From Arthrobacter sp. Bz4 (GTDB lineage: Bacteria > Actinomycetota > Actinomycetes > Actinomycetales > Micrococcaceae), in assembly GCF_003075455.1 (NCBI RefSeq), contig NZ_QDAE01000013.1, forward strand, positions 1-64,000: 64,000 nt of DNA, read 5' to 3'. The notes beneath the pieces were generated by a model. It was not told the DNA's origin and searched no databases. It was given only the letters and a program-made list of their open reading frames with translations. Within the stretch, counting starts at the first letter, position 1, and each line of letters opens with the position of its first letter. Shown one piece after another: positions 18,569 to 27,891 of the stretch. The position numbers and the translations under genes are program-made.

Positions 18569-19477
18569 TTAGGCCGGGGACGGCTCCGGCGAGGGCATCA
18601 GGGCCTCAGAAAGGCGCAGGACCTCGCGCAGCGCTGGACTGCTGTCATCACTGCGCCAGATCAGACGCAGCAGGATGGGTTCGGCCGGATCCTCAAGGGG
18701 GACAAACACCACCCCCGGGTAGGACACGTTGTCCGGGACAGAGGACACAGTAAGGGCGCAGCCAATGTCTGCGGCGACCAACGAGAGCAGTGTGGACGTA
18801 TCGGGTGCAGCCTGCACGATCGAGGGCACAAAGCCAGCACCGTGGGAAAGCCGATCGAGGTGTTCCCTGAGGACTGCCCCCGGGTCCGGCGGCAAGGCAA
18901 CAAAATCCTCGGTGGCAAAATCTGCCATCCGGACCGACGTCCGGTGAGCCAGCCGATGGTTTGACGGCAGCGCAATCACCAGAGTCTCCCGGGCCACGGT
19001 CCGCGATTCGATCCCCGAGGGTAGGAAGCTCCACCGGCCCAGGCCGATGTCCATGGTGCCCGCAATGACCTCATTCAGGGCAGGGACGGCGTAGTAGGAG
19101 CTGTATAGCTCAATGTCGATTCCGGGGTGGGTCTGCCTGACCAGCTTTGCCAGCTTGCCCACCATGACGTGGGAGGACACACCCGCGAAAGCCACCCGGA
19201 CCCTCCCAGTCTCACCTTTGCCTGCCGAAGTCACTGCCGATCGTGCCCTGCGACAGGCTGACATGATCTCCTCTGCCGGGGCCAGCAGCGCCTGGCCCGC
19301 AGTCGTGAGTTTCACGCTTCGGGTGCTGCGCTCAAAAAGGGTTGCACCCAGCTCGCGTTCAAGATTCTTGATGGTGCGGCTCAGTGGTGGCTGGGCGATG
19401 TGCAGACGTTCCGCGGCACGGCCGAAGTGCAGTTCCTGGGCGACGGCGAGGAAGGCGCGGACTTGCTGTATCTCCAT
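18569..19477 (-). CDS. LysR family transcriptional regulator
   Basis: 302 residues. The N-terminal winged helix-turn-helix is clear (MEIQQVRAFLAVAQELHFGRAAERLHIAQPPLSRTIKNLE), and the C-terminal part is an effector-binding domain. It is convergent with the TRAP operon (36 bases apart) and divergent from the CoA-transferase operon, with 210 bases between. It is the only regulator in the catabolic block, so it is the likely inducer-responsive activator of one or both operons. The effector is unknown; the pathway suggests glutarate or its CoA ester. Confidence 0.9.
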   Translation of the reverse strand: MEIQQVRAFLAVAQELHFGRAAERLHIAQPPLSRTIKNLERELGATLFERSTRSVKLTTAGQALLAPAEEIMSACRRARSAVTSAGKGETGRVRVAFAGVSSHVMVGKLAKLVRQTHPGIDIELYSSYYAVPALNEVIAGTMDIGLGRWSFLPSGIESRTVARETLVIALPSNHRLAHRTSVRMADFATEDFVALPPDPGAVLREHLDRLSHGAGFVPSIVQAAPDTSTLLSLVAADIGCALTVSSVPDNVSYPGVVFVPLEDPAEPILLRLIWRSDDSSPALREVLRLSEALMPSPEPSPA

Positions 19478-19687
19478 AACCCTGAATTATTGTCGGGATT
19501 GTTACTAAGAGTCAATGATTGGAGCTAAGCAAGCTATCAATGAGGGACCTATCGGGGTGAAGTCTGGGAAAGAACGTCAAGAGATTATTCCTGAAATCGT
19601 AAAAATAGCCGACACAATTTGTATTGGACGCGAGCTTGGGCCTCTGCGAGGGTGGTGACACACGACACATGTGATGGAGGATCAACT

Positions 19688-20890
19688 ATGGCGGAAGCTG
19701 CAGCGGACACGCTGAACGAAATCTTTGGACGCACCGGGAGTGGTCCGCTGAGCGGAGTGGTCGTTGCGGATTTCAGCAGGGTGCTGGCGGGACCGTACTG
19801 CACGATGCTGCTCGCCGATATGGGCGCCACAGTGATCAAGGTCGAGTCTCCGGCCGGAGACGATGCCCGGACGTGGAAGCCGCCGGTACGCGACGACGAG
19901 AGCACGTTCTTCCTCTCCGTCAACCGGAACAAACACTCGATCACCCTGGACTTCAACGAGCCCTCAGACCTTGCCCTTGCACAGCAGCTGGCCGCCCGGG
20001 CCGACATAGTCGTTGAGAACTTCAAGCCCCATGGACTGGAGCGCTACGGTCTTGACTACGCCGCGATTGCCGATCTCAATCCCACGGTCATCTACGCATC
20101 GATCACGGGCTTCGGAACCGGTGCAGGCGCCGCGCTCCCCGGCTATGACCTCTTGGTCCAGGCGGCCTCGGGGATGATGAGCCTCACCGGTGGCCAGGAG
20201 ACGGAACCGTACCGTGCCGGGTTGGCAATGTTCGACGTCATCACTGGCTTGCACGCCAGCACGGGAATTCTTGGAGCACTCCATCACCGCACCACCACCG
20301 GGGAAGGGCAGCATGTGGAGCTGAATCTGCTGTCCTCAGCCCTGTCGGGGATGGTCAACCAATCCGCGGCCTATGTCACTGGCGGTGTCATTCCCACCCG
20401 GATGGGCAATGAACACCCCAGCCTCTACCCTTACGAGCCTATGCTGACCGGTGACGGCCGGCTGGTCATCGCCGCAGCCAACAACGGCCAGTTTGCGCGG
20501 CTCTGCACGGTGCTTGAGGTACCCGAACTGGCGCAGGATCAACGGTTCTCCTCCGCGGAGCAACGCAACGCGCACCGGTCGGAGCTGCGCATCCTCCTCG
20601 AAGTGCAGCTGGCAGCCCGCTCGGCCGAGGAATGGTTCCCCCTTCTTTCCGGTGCGGGGTTGCCTTGTGCGCCCATCCAGGACGTGAAGGGCGGGGTGGA
20701 CCTTGCCGACAGGTTGGGCCTGGATCCAGTGGTACTCCCGGGCGAAAACGAACGACAAATTCCGACGGTTCGACACCCGGTGAGTTTCTCCCGGACACCC
20801 GCCACCTACGATTTGGCTCCGCCGATGCTGGGCTCCAGCTCGGACCTGGTGCGCGGCTGGCTTGCGCAGCAGCTCGCCGCAGCCCGCTGA
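19688..20890 (+). CDS. class III (CaiB/BaiF family) CoA-transferase
   Basis: 400 residues. GVVVADFSRVLAGPYCTMLLADMGATVIKVE at the N-terminus is the family signature, and D154 in PGYDLLVQAASG is the expected catalytic Asp that forms the acyl anhydride. GGAGG at 19676-19680 is seven bases before ATG 19688. Members include succinyl-CoA:glutarate CoA-transferase (SUGCT), which fits the glutaryl-CoA dehydrogenase nearby; I infer activation of glutarate or a similar acid. It leads a three-gene operon with an acyl-CoA dehydrogenase and a thiolase. Confidence 0.88.
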   Translation: MAEAAADTLNEIFGRTGSGPLSGVVVADFSRVLAGPYCTMLLADMGATVIKVESPAGDDARTWKPPVRDDESTFFLSVNRNKHSITLDFNEPSDLALAQQLAARADIVVENFKPHGLERYGLDYAAIADLNPTVIYASITGFGTGAGAALPGYDLLVQAASGMMSLTGGQETEPYRAGLAMFDVITGLHASTGILGALHHRTTTGEGQHVELNLLSSALSGMVNQSAAYVTGGVIPTRMGNEHPSLYPYEPMLTGDGRLVIAAANNGQFARLCTVLEVPELAQDQRFSSAEQRNAHRSELRILLEVQLAARSAEEWFPLLSGAGLPCAPIQDVKGGVDLADRLGLDPVVLPGENERQIPTVRHPVSFSRTPATYDLAPPMLGSSSDLVRGWLAQQLAAAR

Positions 20891-20926
20891 ACTTTCCTAG
20901 ATCCGACGACGACAGATGAGGACCCC

Positions 20927-22132
20927 ATGAGCACTACCGCCCAGAGCGCTGATCCGGTGAACGTTGACTACTACCTTCTTGATGAGCTCCTGTCCGAGGA
21001 GGAGGTGCTGATCCGGAAGAAAGTCCGCGGCTTCGTCGATACGTCGGTGCTTCCGGTGATCAACGACTACTGGGAAGCTGCGCAGTTTCCCTTTGAGCTG
21101 GTCCCCGGCATTGCCCAGCTCGGAATCGTTGGTTCTACCATCGAGGGCTACGGCTGCCCCGGGCTGAGCAGGCTGGCCGCGGGAATGGTTTCCGTTGAGA
21201 TGTCGCGCGGTGACGGCAGCCTCAATACGTTCATCGGAGTGCAGTCGGGGCTGTCGATGGGCACCATCAACATGCTCGGCAACGAGGAACAGAAGCAGCG
21301 GTGGCTGCCCGGCATGGCAAGGCTGGACAAGATTGGCGCGTTTGGCCTGACTGAGCCGGACCATGGGTCGGATTCGGTGGCGCTTGAAACCACAGCCCGA
21401 CGGGAAGGTGAGCATTACGTCCTGAACGGCCGCAAGCGGTGGATCGGGAACGCGAACATTGCCGACGTCGTCATCATCTGGGCGCGCGATGAAGCGGACA
21501 ACAAGGTCAAGGGCTTCATTCTGGAAAAGAATGACGACGGCACCTACCCGGATGGATACACCACCGAGCTCATCACGGGGAAAATCGGCAAGCGGGCCAT
21601 CTGGCAGCCCGATGTGATGATCGACAACGTCCGCATCCCGGCCGAGAACAAGCTCGCCGAGGCTCACTCCTTCAGGGACGTGACCCGGGTACTGACGGCA
21701 ACCCGCAGCGGGGCATCCTGGGAAGCCGTGGGCCACGGCATTGCTGCCTACGAAGCTGCAGTTTCCTATGCCACACAGCGGGTGCAGTTCGGCAAGCCCA
21801 TCGCGGGCTTCCAGTTGGTGCAGAACAAGCTCGCCAACATGCTCTCCGAGCTGACAGCGATGCAGTTGATCTGTTTCCGCCTTGCCACCCTCGCGGATCA
21901 GGGAAAAATGACCAGCCCCATGGCCTCACTCGCGAAGATGCATACCGCCCAGAAGGCTCGCTGGATCTGCCTGCAGGCGCGGGACATTCTGGGCGGGAAT
22001 GGGTTGCTGCTGGAAAACCATGTGGCCCGCCACATGACCGACATGGAGGTGGTGCACACCTACGAGGGGACCGACTCCATCCAGTCGCTGCTGATCGGGC
22101 GCGACATCACCGGCATCTCCGCGTTCGCCTGA
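20927..22132 (+). CDS. acyl-CoA dehydrogenase (GCDH-like, substrate residues differ)
   Basis: 401 residues, FAD acyl-CoA dehydrogenase. It has the GAFGLTEPDHGSDSVALET block, the base Glu380 in TYEGTDSIQSLLIG and the overall length of the glutaryl-CoA dehydrogenase group. However, the positions of the carboxylate-binding Arg and Ser are Asn100 and Gly104 (GDGSLNTFIGVQ). It therefore probably oxidises an uncharged or differently substituted acyl-CoA and is not a second glutaryl-CoA dehydrogenase. It lies between the CoA-transferase and the thiolase. Confidence 0.87.
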   Translation: MSTTAQSADPVNVDYYLLDELLSEEEVLIRKKVRGFVDTSVLPVINDYWEAAQFPFELVPGIAQLGIVGSTIEGYGCPGLSRLAAGMVSVEMSRGDGSLNTFIGVQSGLSMGTINMLGNEEQKQRWLPGMARLDKIGAFGLTEPDHGSDSVALETTARREGEHYVLNGRKRWIGNANIADVVIIWARDEADNKVKGFILEKNDDGTYPDGYTTELITGKIGKRAIWQPDVMIDNVRIPAENKLAEAHSFRDVTRVLTATRSGASWEAVGHGIAAYEAAVSYATQRVQFGKPIAGFQLVQNKLANMLSELTAMQLICFRLATLADQGKMTSPMASLAKMHTAQKARWICLQARDILGGNGLLLENHVARHMTDMEVVHTYEGTDSIQSLLIGRDITGISAFA

Positions 22133-22172
22133 CCCCGCCCATCCAGCCAACACCTCAATTAAGGAACACCCA

Positions 22173-23351
22173 ATGAATGAAGCTTTTCTTGTCGGAGGAG
22201 TGAGAACTCCTGTCGGCCGTTATGGTGGTGCCCTGTCATCGGTGCGACCGGATGACCTTGCGGCTTTGGTGGTTCGGGAGTCCCTGCAACGTGCGGGCAT
22301 GGACCCGAAGGCCGTCGACGAAGTGGTTCTGGGCTGCGTCAACCAGTCCGGCGAAGACAACCGGAACGTGGCGCGGATGGCAACGCTGCTTGCCGGGTTG
22401 CCGGACACTGTTCCCGGCCTGACCGTCAACCGGCTGTGCGCTTCAGGGCTGAGCGCCATTTTGATCGCCTCGCAGATGATCAAGGCCGGTGCCGCTGACG
22501 TGGTCATTGCAGGTGGGGTGGAGTCCATGACCCGCGCACCGTGGGTGATGGAAAAGCCAGTGAAGGCCTTCGCCCGACCCGGCGAAATTGCTGACACCTC
22601 TCTGGGGTGGCGATTCACCAACCCGCGCTTCAGCGACCAGCAAAAGCTGTCGATGCCGGAAACCGCTGAAGAAGTGGCGTCGCTGGATGGCATCACCCGG
22701 GAAGATGCTGATGCGTTCGCGGTGAAGTCCCATGGGAGTGCCCTGGCGGCTATTGCTGCGGGGCGGTTCACCAAGGAGATTCTGTCCGTTGAAACGAAGA
22801 CCGGCGTTGTAGACCAGGACGAGGGTCCCCGGCCAGGTACATCGCTGGAAACTTTGGCCTCGCTTCGTTCGGTCGTGCGGCCGGGCGGGATCGTCACGGC
22901 AGGAAACGCGAGTTCACTCAACGACGGTGCGTCCGCCATCGTCGTTGCCAGCGAGAGCGCGGTGAAGCGGTTCGGTCTGGTTCCCCGGGCACGTGTCGTG
23001 GACGGCGCATCAGCGGGAGTGCCGCCGGAAATCATGGGCATCGGTCCGGTTCCCGCGACGGAGAAGGTGCTTTCCCGAGCCGGCTGGCGGCTCGACGATA
23101 TCGGTGCGGTGGAGCTCAATGAGGCGTTCGCCACCCAGTCGTTGGCCTGCATCCGCAGGCTAGGTCTCGACCCGGGGATTGTGAATAGCGACGGCGGTGC
23201 CATCGCCCTCGGGCATGCGCTGGGTTCATCGGGTGCACGGATCGCCATCACCCTGCTCGGACGGATGGAACGCGAGCAGGCGGACCGGGGGCTCGCGACC
23301 ATGTGCGTGGGGGTCGGCCAGGGCACGGCAATGCTATTGGAACGCGTCTAG
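22173..23351 (+). CDS. acetyl-CoA acetyltransferase / 3-ketoacyl-CoA thiolase
   Basis: 392 residues. The nucleophile Cys89 lies in NRLCASGLSAI, and the C-terminal catalytic residues lie in GGAIALGHALGSSGARI and CVGVGQGTAMLLE. It would cleave acetoacetyl-CoA or a 3-oxoacyl-CoA to acetyl-CoA, the end of the pathway encoded around it. A beta-ketoadipyl-CoA thiolase role cannot be excluded from sequence alone. It is the last gene of the plus-strand operon and is convergent with moaD. Confidence 0.9.
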   Translation: MNEAFLVGGVRTPVGRYGGALSSVRPDDLAALVVRESLQRAGMDPKAVDEVVLGCVNQSGEDNRNVARMATLLAGLPDTVPGLTVNRLCASGLSAILIASQMIKAGAADVVIAGGVESMTRAPWVMEKPVKAFARPGEIADTSLGWRFTNPRFSDQQKLSMPETAEEVASLDGITREDADAFAVKSHGSALAAIAAGRFTKEILSVETKTGVVDQDEGPRPGTSLETLASLRSVVRPGGIVTAGNASSLNDGASAIVVASESAVKRFGLVPRARVVDGASAGVPPEIMGIGPVPATEKVLSRAGWRLDDIGAVELNEAFATQSLACIRRLGLDPGIVNSDGGAIALGHALGSSGARIAITLLGRMEREQADRGLATMCVGVGQGTAMLLERV

Positions 23352-23382
23352 CACCTGACCAGGGGGCGGAGGCAGGCTGGGG

Positions 23383-23646
23383 CTAGCCCCCGGCGAAGGG
23401 CGGCAGAATATCCAGGACGTCGTCGGCGGCCAGCACCCGGCCGCGGTCACGGGCAGCCACCTCGTTCAGCAGGAAGCTGCTCCGGGCGATGACCTCGGGC
23501 ATCGCCGGCCCGCCCACCCGAACCGGCAGCGGGTACCGGGCGGTGAGGTGCGCCAGGACTGTCTCGAGCGTCACTGCGTCGAGGTCGAGGCGTTCTTCCG
23601 CCATACCGGCTGCGGCCTGCGCGGCGCCGAAATATCGAATCAGCAT
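23383..23646 (-). CDS. moaD: MoaD/ThiS family sulfur carrier (molybdopterin synthase small subunit)
   Basis: 87 residues with a ubiquitin-like fold ending in the diagnostic Gly-Gly (ILPPFAGG), which carries the thiocarboxylate. The start codon is directly next to the moaA stop on the same strand, so it is translationally linked. With moaE at 28.8 kb it would form molybdopterin synthase. A ThiS role is less likely in this Moco context. Confidence 0.85.
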   Translation of the reverse strand: MLIRYFGAAQAAAGMAEERLDLDAVTLETVLAHLTARYPLPVRVGGPAMPEVIARSSFLLNEVAARDRGRVLAADDVLDILPPFAGG

Positions 23647-24725
23647 CTAGCCGCCGATCGCGCTCATGCTGCGGTCCGGCTGGACAAAATCGTCCGAACC
23701 CAGACCCACGTGGCCCATCCCATGCGCTTTCGGCTTGGCCCACATGGCGTCCTGCCAGCGGGCGGCGATCGCGTCGTCGTCGGCGTCCGACCGCAGCAGA
23801 TCCCGTAGATCGGTCTCCTCGCGGGAAAATAGGCAGCTCATGATCTTGCCCTCGGCGGTGACGCGGGTTCGCCGGCAGTCGGCGCAGAACGGCTCAGTCA
23901 CCGAGGCGATAATGCCCACGGTGCCGACGACGATGTCAGGGGCCGCGATTCGGCGTACCTCCCAGCGCTCGGCGGGGGCGCGTCCCGGTTGCGCGGATCC
24001 GGGGTCAGCACAAACTGCTGCTCCAGCAGGGTCCGCATCTCGAGGGCAGTGATCATGCCGTCGCGGGTCCAGCCGTGGTCCGCGTCGAGGGGCATCTGCT
24101 CGATAAAACGCAGCTCAAATCCCTTGGACACCGCCCATTCGAGGAGTTCGGGCGCCTCATGGTCGTTGATCCCGCGCATCAGGACGGCGTTGATCTTGAC
24201 CAGGCCAAGCCCCACCTCCGCCGCAGCTTCGATACCCCGCAGCACCCGGTCGAGGAACGGCCGGCGGGTCAGTTGGGCAAACGTATCGGGGTGGAGCGAA
24301 TCCATCGACACATTGATCCGGCTCAGGCCCGCGTCCTTGAGGGCTTGAGCCTTTTTGTCCAGGCCCAGGCCGTTGGTCGTCATGGAGATGGGCAGGTCCG
24401 CGTGGTTGGCGCGGATGTCGCCGATGATCTGCAGCAGGTCGGCCCGCACCAGCGGTTCGCCACCCGTCAGGCGCAATTCACGCACCCCGAGGGAATCAAC
24501 GCCGATCCGCACCAGCCGGACGATCTCCTCACGGGAGAGCACGGCTGACTTTTGCAGCCAGTCAAGACCCTCGGCGGGCATGCAATAGGTGCAGCGCAGA
24601 TTACATTTGTCGGTCAGCGACAGGCGCATGTCAGTGGCCTTGCGGCCGAAACTGTCAATCAGCCCCGGCCCGGCATCAGAGGGACGCTGGACCCCGATAT
24701 GCGGCATACCCAGTTCAATTCCCAT
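23647..24725 (-). CDS. moaA: GTP 3',8-cyclase MoaA (interrupted by a -1 frameshift)
   Basis: A radical-SAM enzyme, the first step of Moco synthesis. The N-terminal part (24725 down to ~23975) has the SAM cluster motif DKCNLRCTYCM and GGEPLVR. After a C-run (rc of the G-run around 23973-23977) the frame is lost: the next conserved residues (AERWEVRRIAAPDIVVGTVG) are read in another frame, then EPFCADCRRTRV and IMSCLF (second 4Fe-4S cluster) and a C-terminal GG. One extra C would restore 359 residues. Both halves are fully conserved, so a sequence error is likely. The ATG at 24725 has a leaderless-type TAATCT upstream. Confidence 0.85.
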
Positions 24726-24731
24726 CCCTCG

Positions 24732-24737
24732 AGATTA
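24732..24737 (-). promoter_or_regulatory. -10 element for moaA (leaderless)
   Basis: TAATCT on the minus strand is six bases from the moaA ATG at 24725. Confidence 0.55.
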
Positions 24738-24851
24738 CGCCCTTTCAGCTAGGGCCACTATTCGGTGGAGGCTTATGCACGCCTGGCGAACCGATGATGG
24801 GGCGCAGACGTTGGGCTAAATGACTGACACATCACAGAAAGGGTGACCGGC

Positions 24852-26407
24852 GTGGGACGGACCAACGGATGGGCAGCACTTTCCGGGCTGGTTGCTGTCC
24901 TGCTCGCTGTGATCGCCGCCGAGCTGACCGCCGCGCTGGTCAGCCCCTCCCTTTCCCCGGTGACCGCCGTCGGGTCGATCGTCATTGATGTGCTGCCACC
25001 CGGCGTCAAGGACTGGGCCATTGAGACGTTCGGCACCGCCGACAAGCTGGTGTTCCTCGGCACGATGTTCCTCTTCATCGCTTCAATGGCCGCCGCCGCC
25101 GGAATCCTTGAATACAGGTGGCGTCGGGCCGGAGCCGCAGTCGTGCTGGCGTTCGGCCTGGCGGGGATCGCCGCCGTCGCCGCACGGCCGCAGTCCTCAC
25201 GCCCGCCTTCGCGGCGCCGGTGGTCGCCCTGGTACTAGGCGTCATGCTGATCAGCGTCATGATCGACCGGCTGGCGGCCTGGCACCCCCGCACGGCGGCC
25301 GACGGCGGCGTTCCAGGGCCGGTGGCCCGCCGCCGGTTCCTCGTGGGGGTGGGAGTGGGTGGCGTCGTCGCGGCAGTATCGGGGGCCGCAGCGGCGGGGG
25401 TGCGCAACAGCCAATCCCTGGTGACCGTCGCCAGGGAACAGATCTCCCTGCCAAGGCCGTCGGCGAGCGCGAACCGGGCTTCAGCGGCAGCAGTGCTTCC
25501 CGCAGCGGCGGATCTCGGCGTCGACGGCGTTTCACCGCTGGTGACCCCCAACGACAACTACTACCGGATCGATACCGCCCTCGTGGTGCCGGTAGTGGAT
25601 CCGGTCACCTGGCGGCTACGGGTGACCGGCATGGTGGATCGGGAGGTCGAGCTGACCTTCGACGAGCTCCTGACCAAGCCCCTGATCGAAAGCTATATCA
25701 CCCTCGCCTGCGTTTCGAACGTGGTGGGCGGTGACCTGATCGGCAACGCAAAATGGCTCGGCTGGCCGGTCCGCGACCTGCTAGCCATGGCGGGCGTCCA
25801 GGACGGGGCCGATATGGTGCTGTCGCGCAGCATCGACGGATTCACCGCCAGCACCCCGCTGGAAGCCATGACCGACGATCGGGACTCGCTGATCGCCGTC
25901 GGAATGAACGGCGAAACGCTCCCTGTTGAACATGGTTTCCCCGTCCGCCTGGTGGTTCCCGGGCTGTACGGTTTCGTCTCGGCGACCAAGTGGGTGACCG
26001 AGCTGAAAGTGACACGGTACGACGACGACGTCGCCTACTGGTCTACCCGGGGCTGGTCAGAACGTGGGCCGGTCAAAACCTCCTCACGCATTGACGTCCC
26101 CCAAAACAATTCGACGGTGCCCGCCGGGACGGTCGCGATCGCCGGCTACGCCTGGGCGCAACACCGGGGGATTGAGCGGGTCGAGGTGAGGGTGGACGGG
26201 GGCAGATGGCAGAGCGCCAGGCTGGGAACCGAGATCTCCCGGGACACGTGGCGGCAGTTCTCGGCCGACATCCAGCTGGACCCGGGATCACACACGGTGC
26301 AGGTACGGGCCGTCGATGCGACGGGGGCGGTGCAGGTGGACCGGGTGGCACCGGTGACCCCCGACGGCGCTACGGGACTCCACACCGTGTCGTTCACGGT
26401 TTCCTGA
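24852..26407 (+). CDS. membrane-bound molybdopterin-dependent oxidoreductase, sulfite-oxidase-like (interrupted by a -1 frameshift)
   Basis: The first ~110 residues carry about four transmembrane helices. After a frame change near 25189 (one G missing makes RP-AVLTPAFAAPVVAL read through), a helix, a Tat-like ARRRFLVGVG segment, a catalytic domain with the Mo-ligand Cys in ITLACVSNVVGG, and a C-terminal dimerisation domain (HRGIERVEVRVDGGRWQSA) follow. Restored length is 518 residues. GTG 24852 has AAAGGG about nine bases upstream; GTG 24843 is an alternative. It lies inside the Moco gene cluster, as expected for the enzyme that uses the cofactor. The substrate is unknown. Confidence 0.82.
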
Positions 26408-26449
26408 GCACGGTTTCCTGAACACGGTTTCCTGAACACGGTTTCATGG
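26396..26449 (+). repeat. 14-bp tandem repeat, about 3.8 units
   Basis: The unit ACGGTTTCCTGAAC is present three times in a row (first copy with GC for AC at the end) plus 12 bases of a fourth copy with two mismatches. The first copy contains the final codons and the TGA of the molybdoenzyme gene. The array ends about 50 bases before moeA. Confidence 0.9.
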
Positions 26450-26499
26450 GAGCCTAAGGTGGAGCATCAGAGCTAACCGTGAGGGCAGGTAGGGATCCC

Positions 26500-27867
26500 A
26501 TGATCAGAAGCGTCGAGGAACATCAGCAAGCCGTGCTGGGGCTGCTGCGCTACAGCAGCGGCTACCCCGCCGACAGTCTGGCCGATAGCCGGGCAGAGTC
26601 GAACAACGACCACCTTCCGCTGGCGGCGGCGCGCGGCCGGGTGCTGGCCACCGATCTGCCCGCCCCGGTGAGTCTGCCTCCGTTCGATAACTCGCAGATG
26701 GACGGTTATGCCATCCATGAGGCCGATGTGGATGTAATCAGCGACCATCGGGGGCTAACCCTCAGCGTCGGAGCTCCCATTCCGGCTGGCATCGAACCGC
26801 CGGACCTGGTTCAGGGGACCGCCGCGCCCATCATGACCGGCGCCATGATTCCCCGCCACACCGGTGCCGTCGTCCCAATCGAACGGGTCACACCCGCCCA
26901 GTTCTATTCGGCTGCGGACTACGCGTCAGGCGTCGCCCTGACCGTTGACCTCCCCGGGACGGTCGAGCCCGGTGCCTTCATCCGCCGGATCGGCAGCGAC
27001 ATCGCGGCCGGTACAGCGGCCGTCACCGCCGGGACACTCCTCGGCCCGGCCCAACTGGGCCTCCTCGCGGCCTGCGGCGTGGCAACCGTCCCGGTGCGCC
27101 GTCCCTTCACCGTCCTGCTGCTGACCACCGGGGACGAAGTACAGGAGCCCGGCAGCACCCCGAAACCCGGCAAAATCTTCGATGCCAACACCACACTGCT
27201 CGAAAGCGCACTCCTGGACGCGGGCGCCGCCGTCGTCCGCCACCGACTGATGGATGACAATCCTGCCCTGCTGCGGGAGGCGTTCGCGGCGGTGGCCGAC
27301 AGTGGCATCCACCTGATCCTCACCACCGGTGGCATCAGTCAGGGTGCGTATGAGGTGGTGAAGCAGGCGCTGGCGAATAGCAGCGTCGAGTTCCTCTCGG
27401 TCGCCATGCAACCGGGCGGACCGCAGGCGTTGGGGACCATCGGCGGTGTCCCGTTCCTGGGGTTCCCGGGCAACCCGGTCAGCGCGCTCGTCTCCTTCGA
27501 AATGTTCCTCCGCCCAGCGCTGACCGCCGTCGCGGGGACCCCTCATCCTCGGGTCGCGCTGACCGCCGCGCTCGAAGAGGAGGTCACCTCGCCCGAGGCC
27601 AAACACCAGGTCCGGCGGGGCTGGTACACGCCCCGGGCGGCAGCGGGGGAAGCGCTCGGAACGGTTAGGCTGGTAGGCGGCCCGGGATCGCACCTGATCC
27701 ATGCGCTGGCCGAATCAAACGTGCTGGTCCACCTACCGGTTGGCACCGGTTGCCTGGCCGCGGGGGATCTGGTTACCGTCTGGTTGGTGGATGGGGTGCA
27801 CGGCGCACCATCCTTTGGGATTCCCGCAGCGAGCCTCCTCGCCGTGGCCGGGCCAGAGCACAGCTAA
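26500..27867 (+). CDS. moeA: molybdopterin molybdenumtransferase
   Basis: MoeA inserts molybdate into adenylylated molybdopterin. The 455-residue product has PLPPFDNSQMDGYA-like (SLPPFDNSQMDGYAIHE) near residue 60, GAMIPRHTGAVVPIE, the MoCF-binding segment TTGGISQGAYEVV and GFPGNPVSALVSFEMFLRP. ATG 26500 has AGGG five bases upstream; a GTG at 26479 is possible. moaC starts 24 bases after its stop. Confidence 0.94.
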   Translation: MIRSVEEHQQAVLGLLRYSSGYPADSLADSRAESNNDHLPLAAARGRVLATDLPAPVSLPPFDNSQMDGYAIHEADVDVISDHRGLTLSVGAPIPAGIEPPDLVQGTAAPIMTGAMIPRHTGAVVPIERVTPAQFYSAADYASGVALTVDLPGTVEPGAFIRRIGSDIAAGTAAVTAGTLLGPAQLGLLAACGVATVPVRRPFTVLLLTTGDEVQEPGSTPKPGKIFDANTTLLESALLDAGAAVVRHRLMDDNPALLREAFAAVADSGIHLILTTGGISQGAYEVVKQALANSSVEFLSVAMQPGGPQALGTIGGVPFLGFPGNPVSALVSFEMFLRPALTAVAGTPHPRVALTAALEEEVTSPEAKHQVRRGWYTPRAAAGEALGTVRLVGGPGSHLIHALAESNVLVHLPVGTGCLAAGDLVTVWLVDGVHGAPSFGIPAASLLAVAGPEHS

Positions 27868-27891
27868 GTATCGAGAACCAGTAAGGACAGC

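Noticed and set aside
20927-22132. Annotation as a second glutaryl-CoA dehydrogenase
   Set aside because: The carboxylate-binding Arg and Ser are replaced by Asn100 and Gly104, so I call it only an acyl-CoA dehydrogenase.
12229-23351. Phage or transposon origin of the catabolic block
   Set aside because: No integrase, transposase, direct repeats or tRNA junction is visible, and codon use looks like that of its neighbours.
23383-23646. ThiS (thiamine) sulfur carrier
   Set aside because: It is immediately downstream of moaA and no thi genes are present, so MoaD is preferred.
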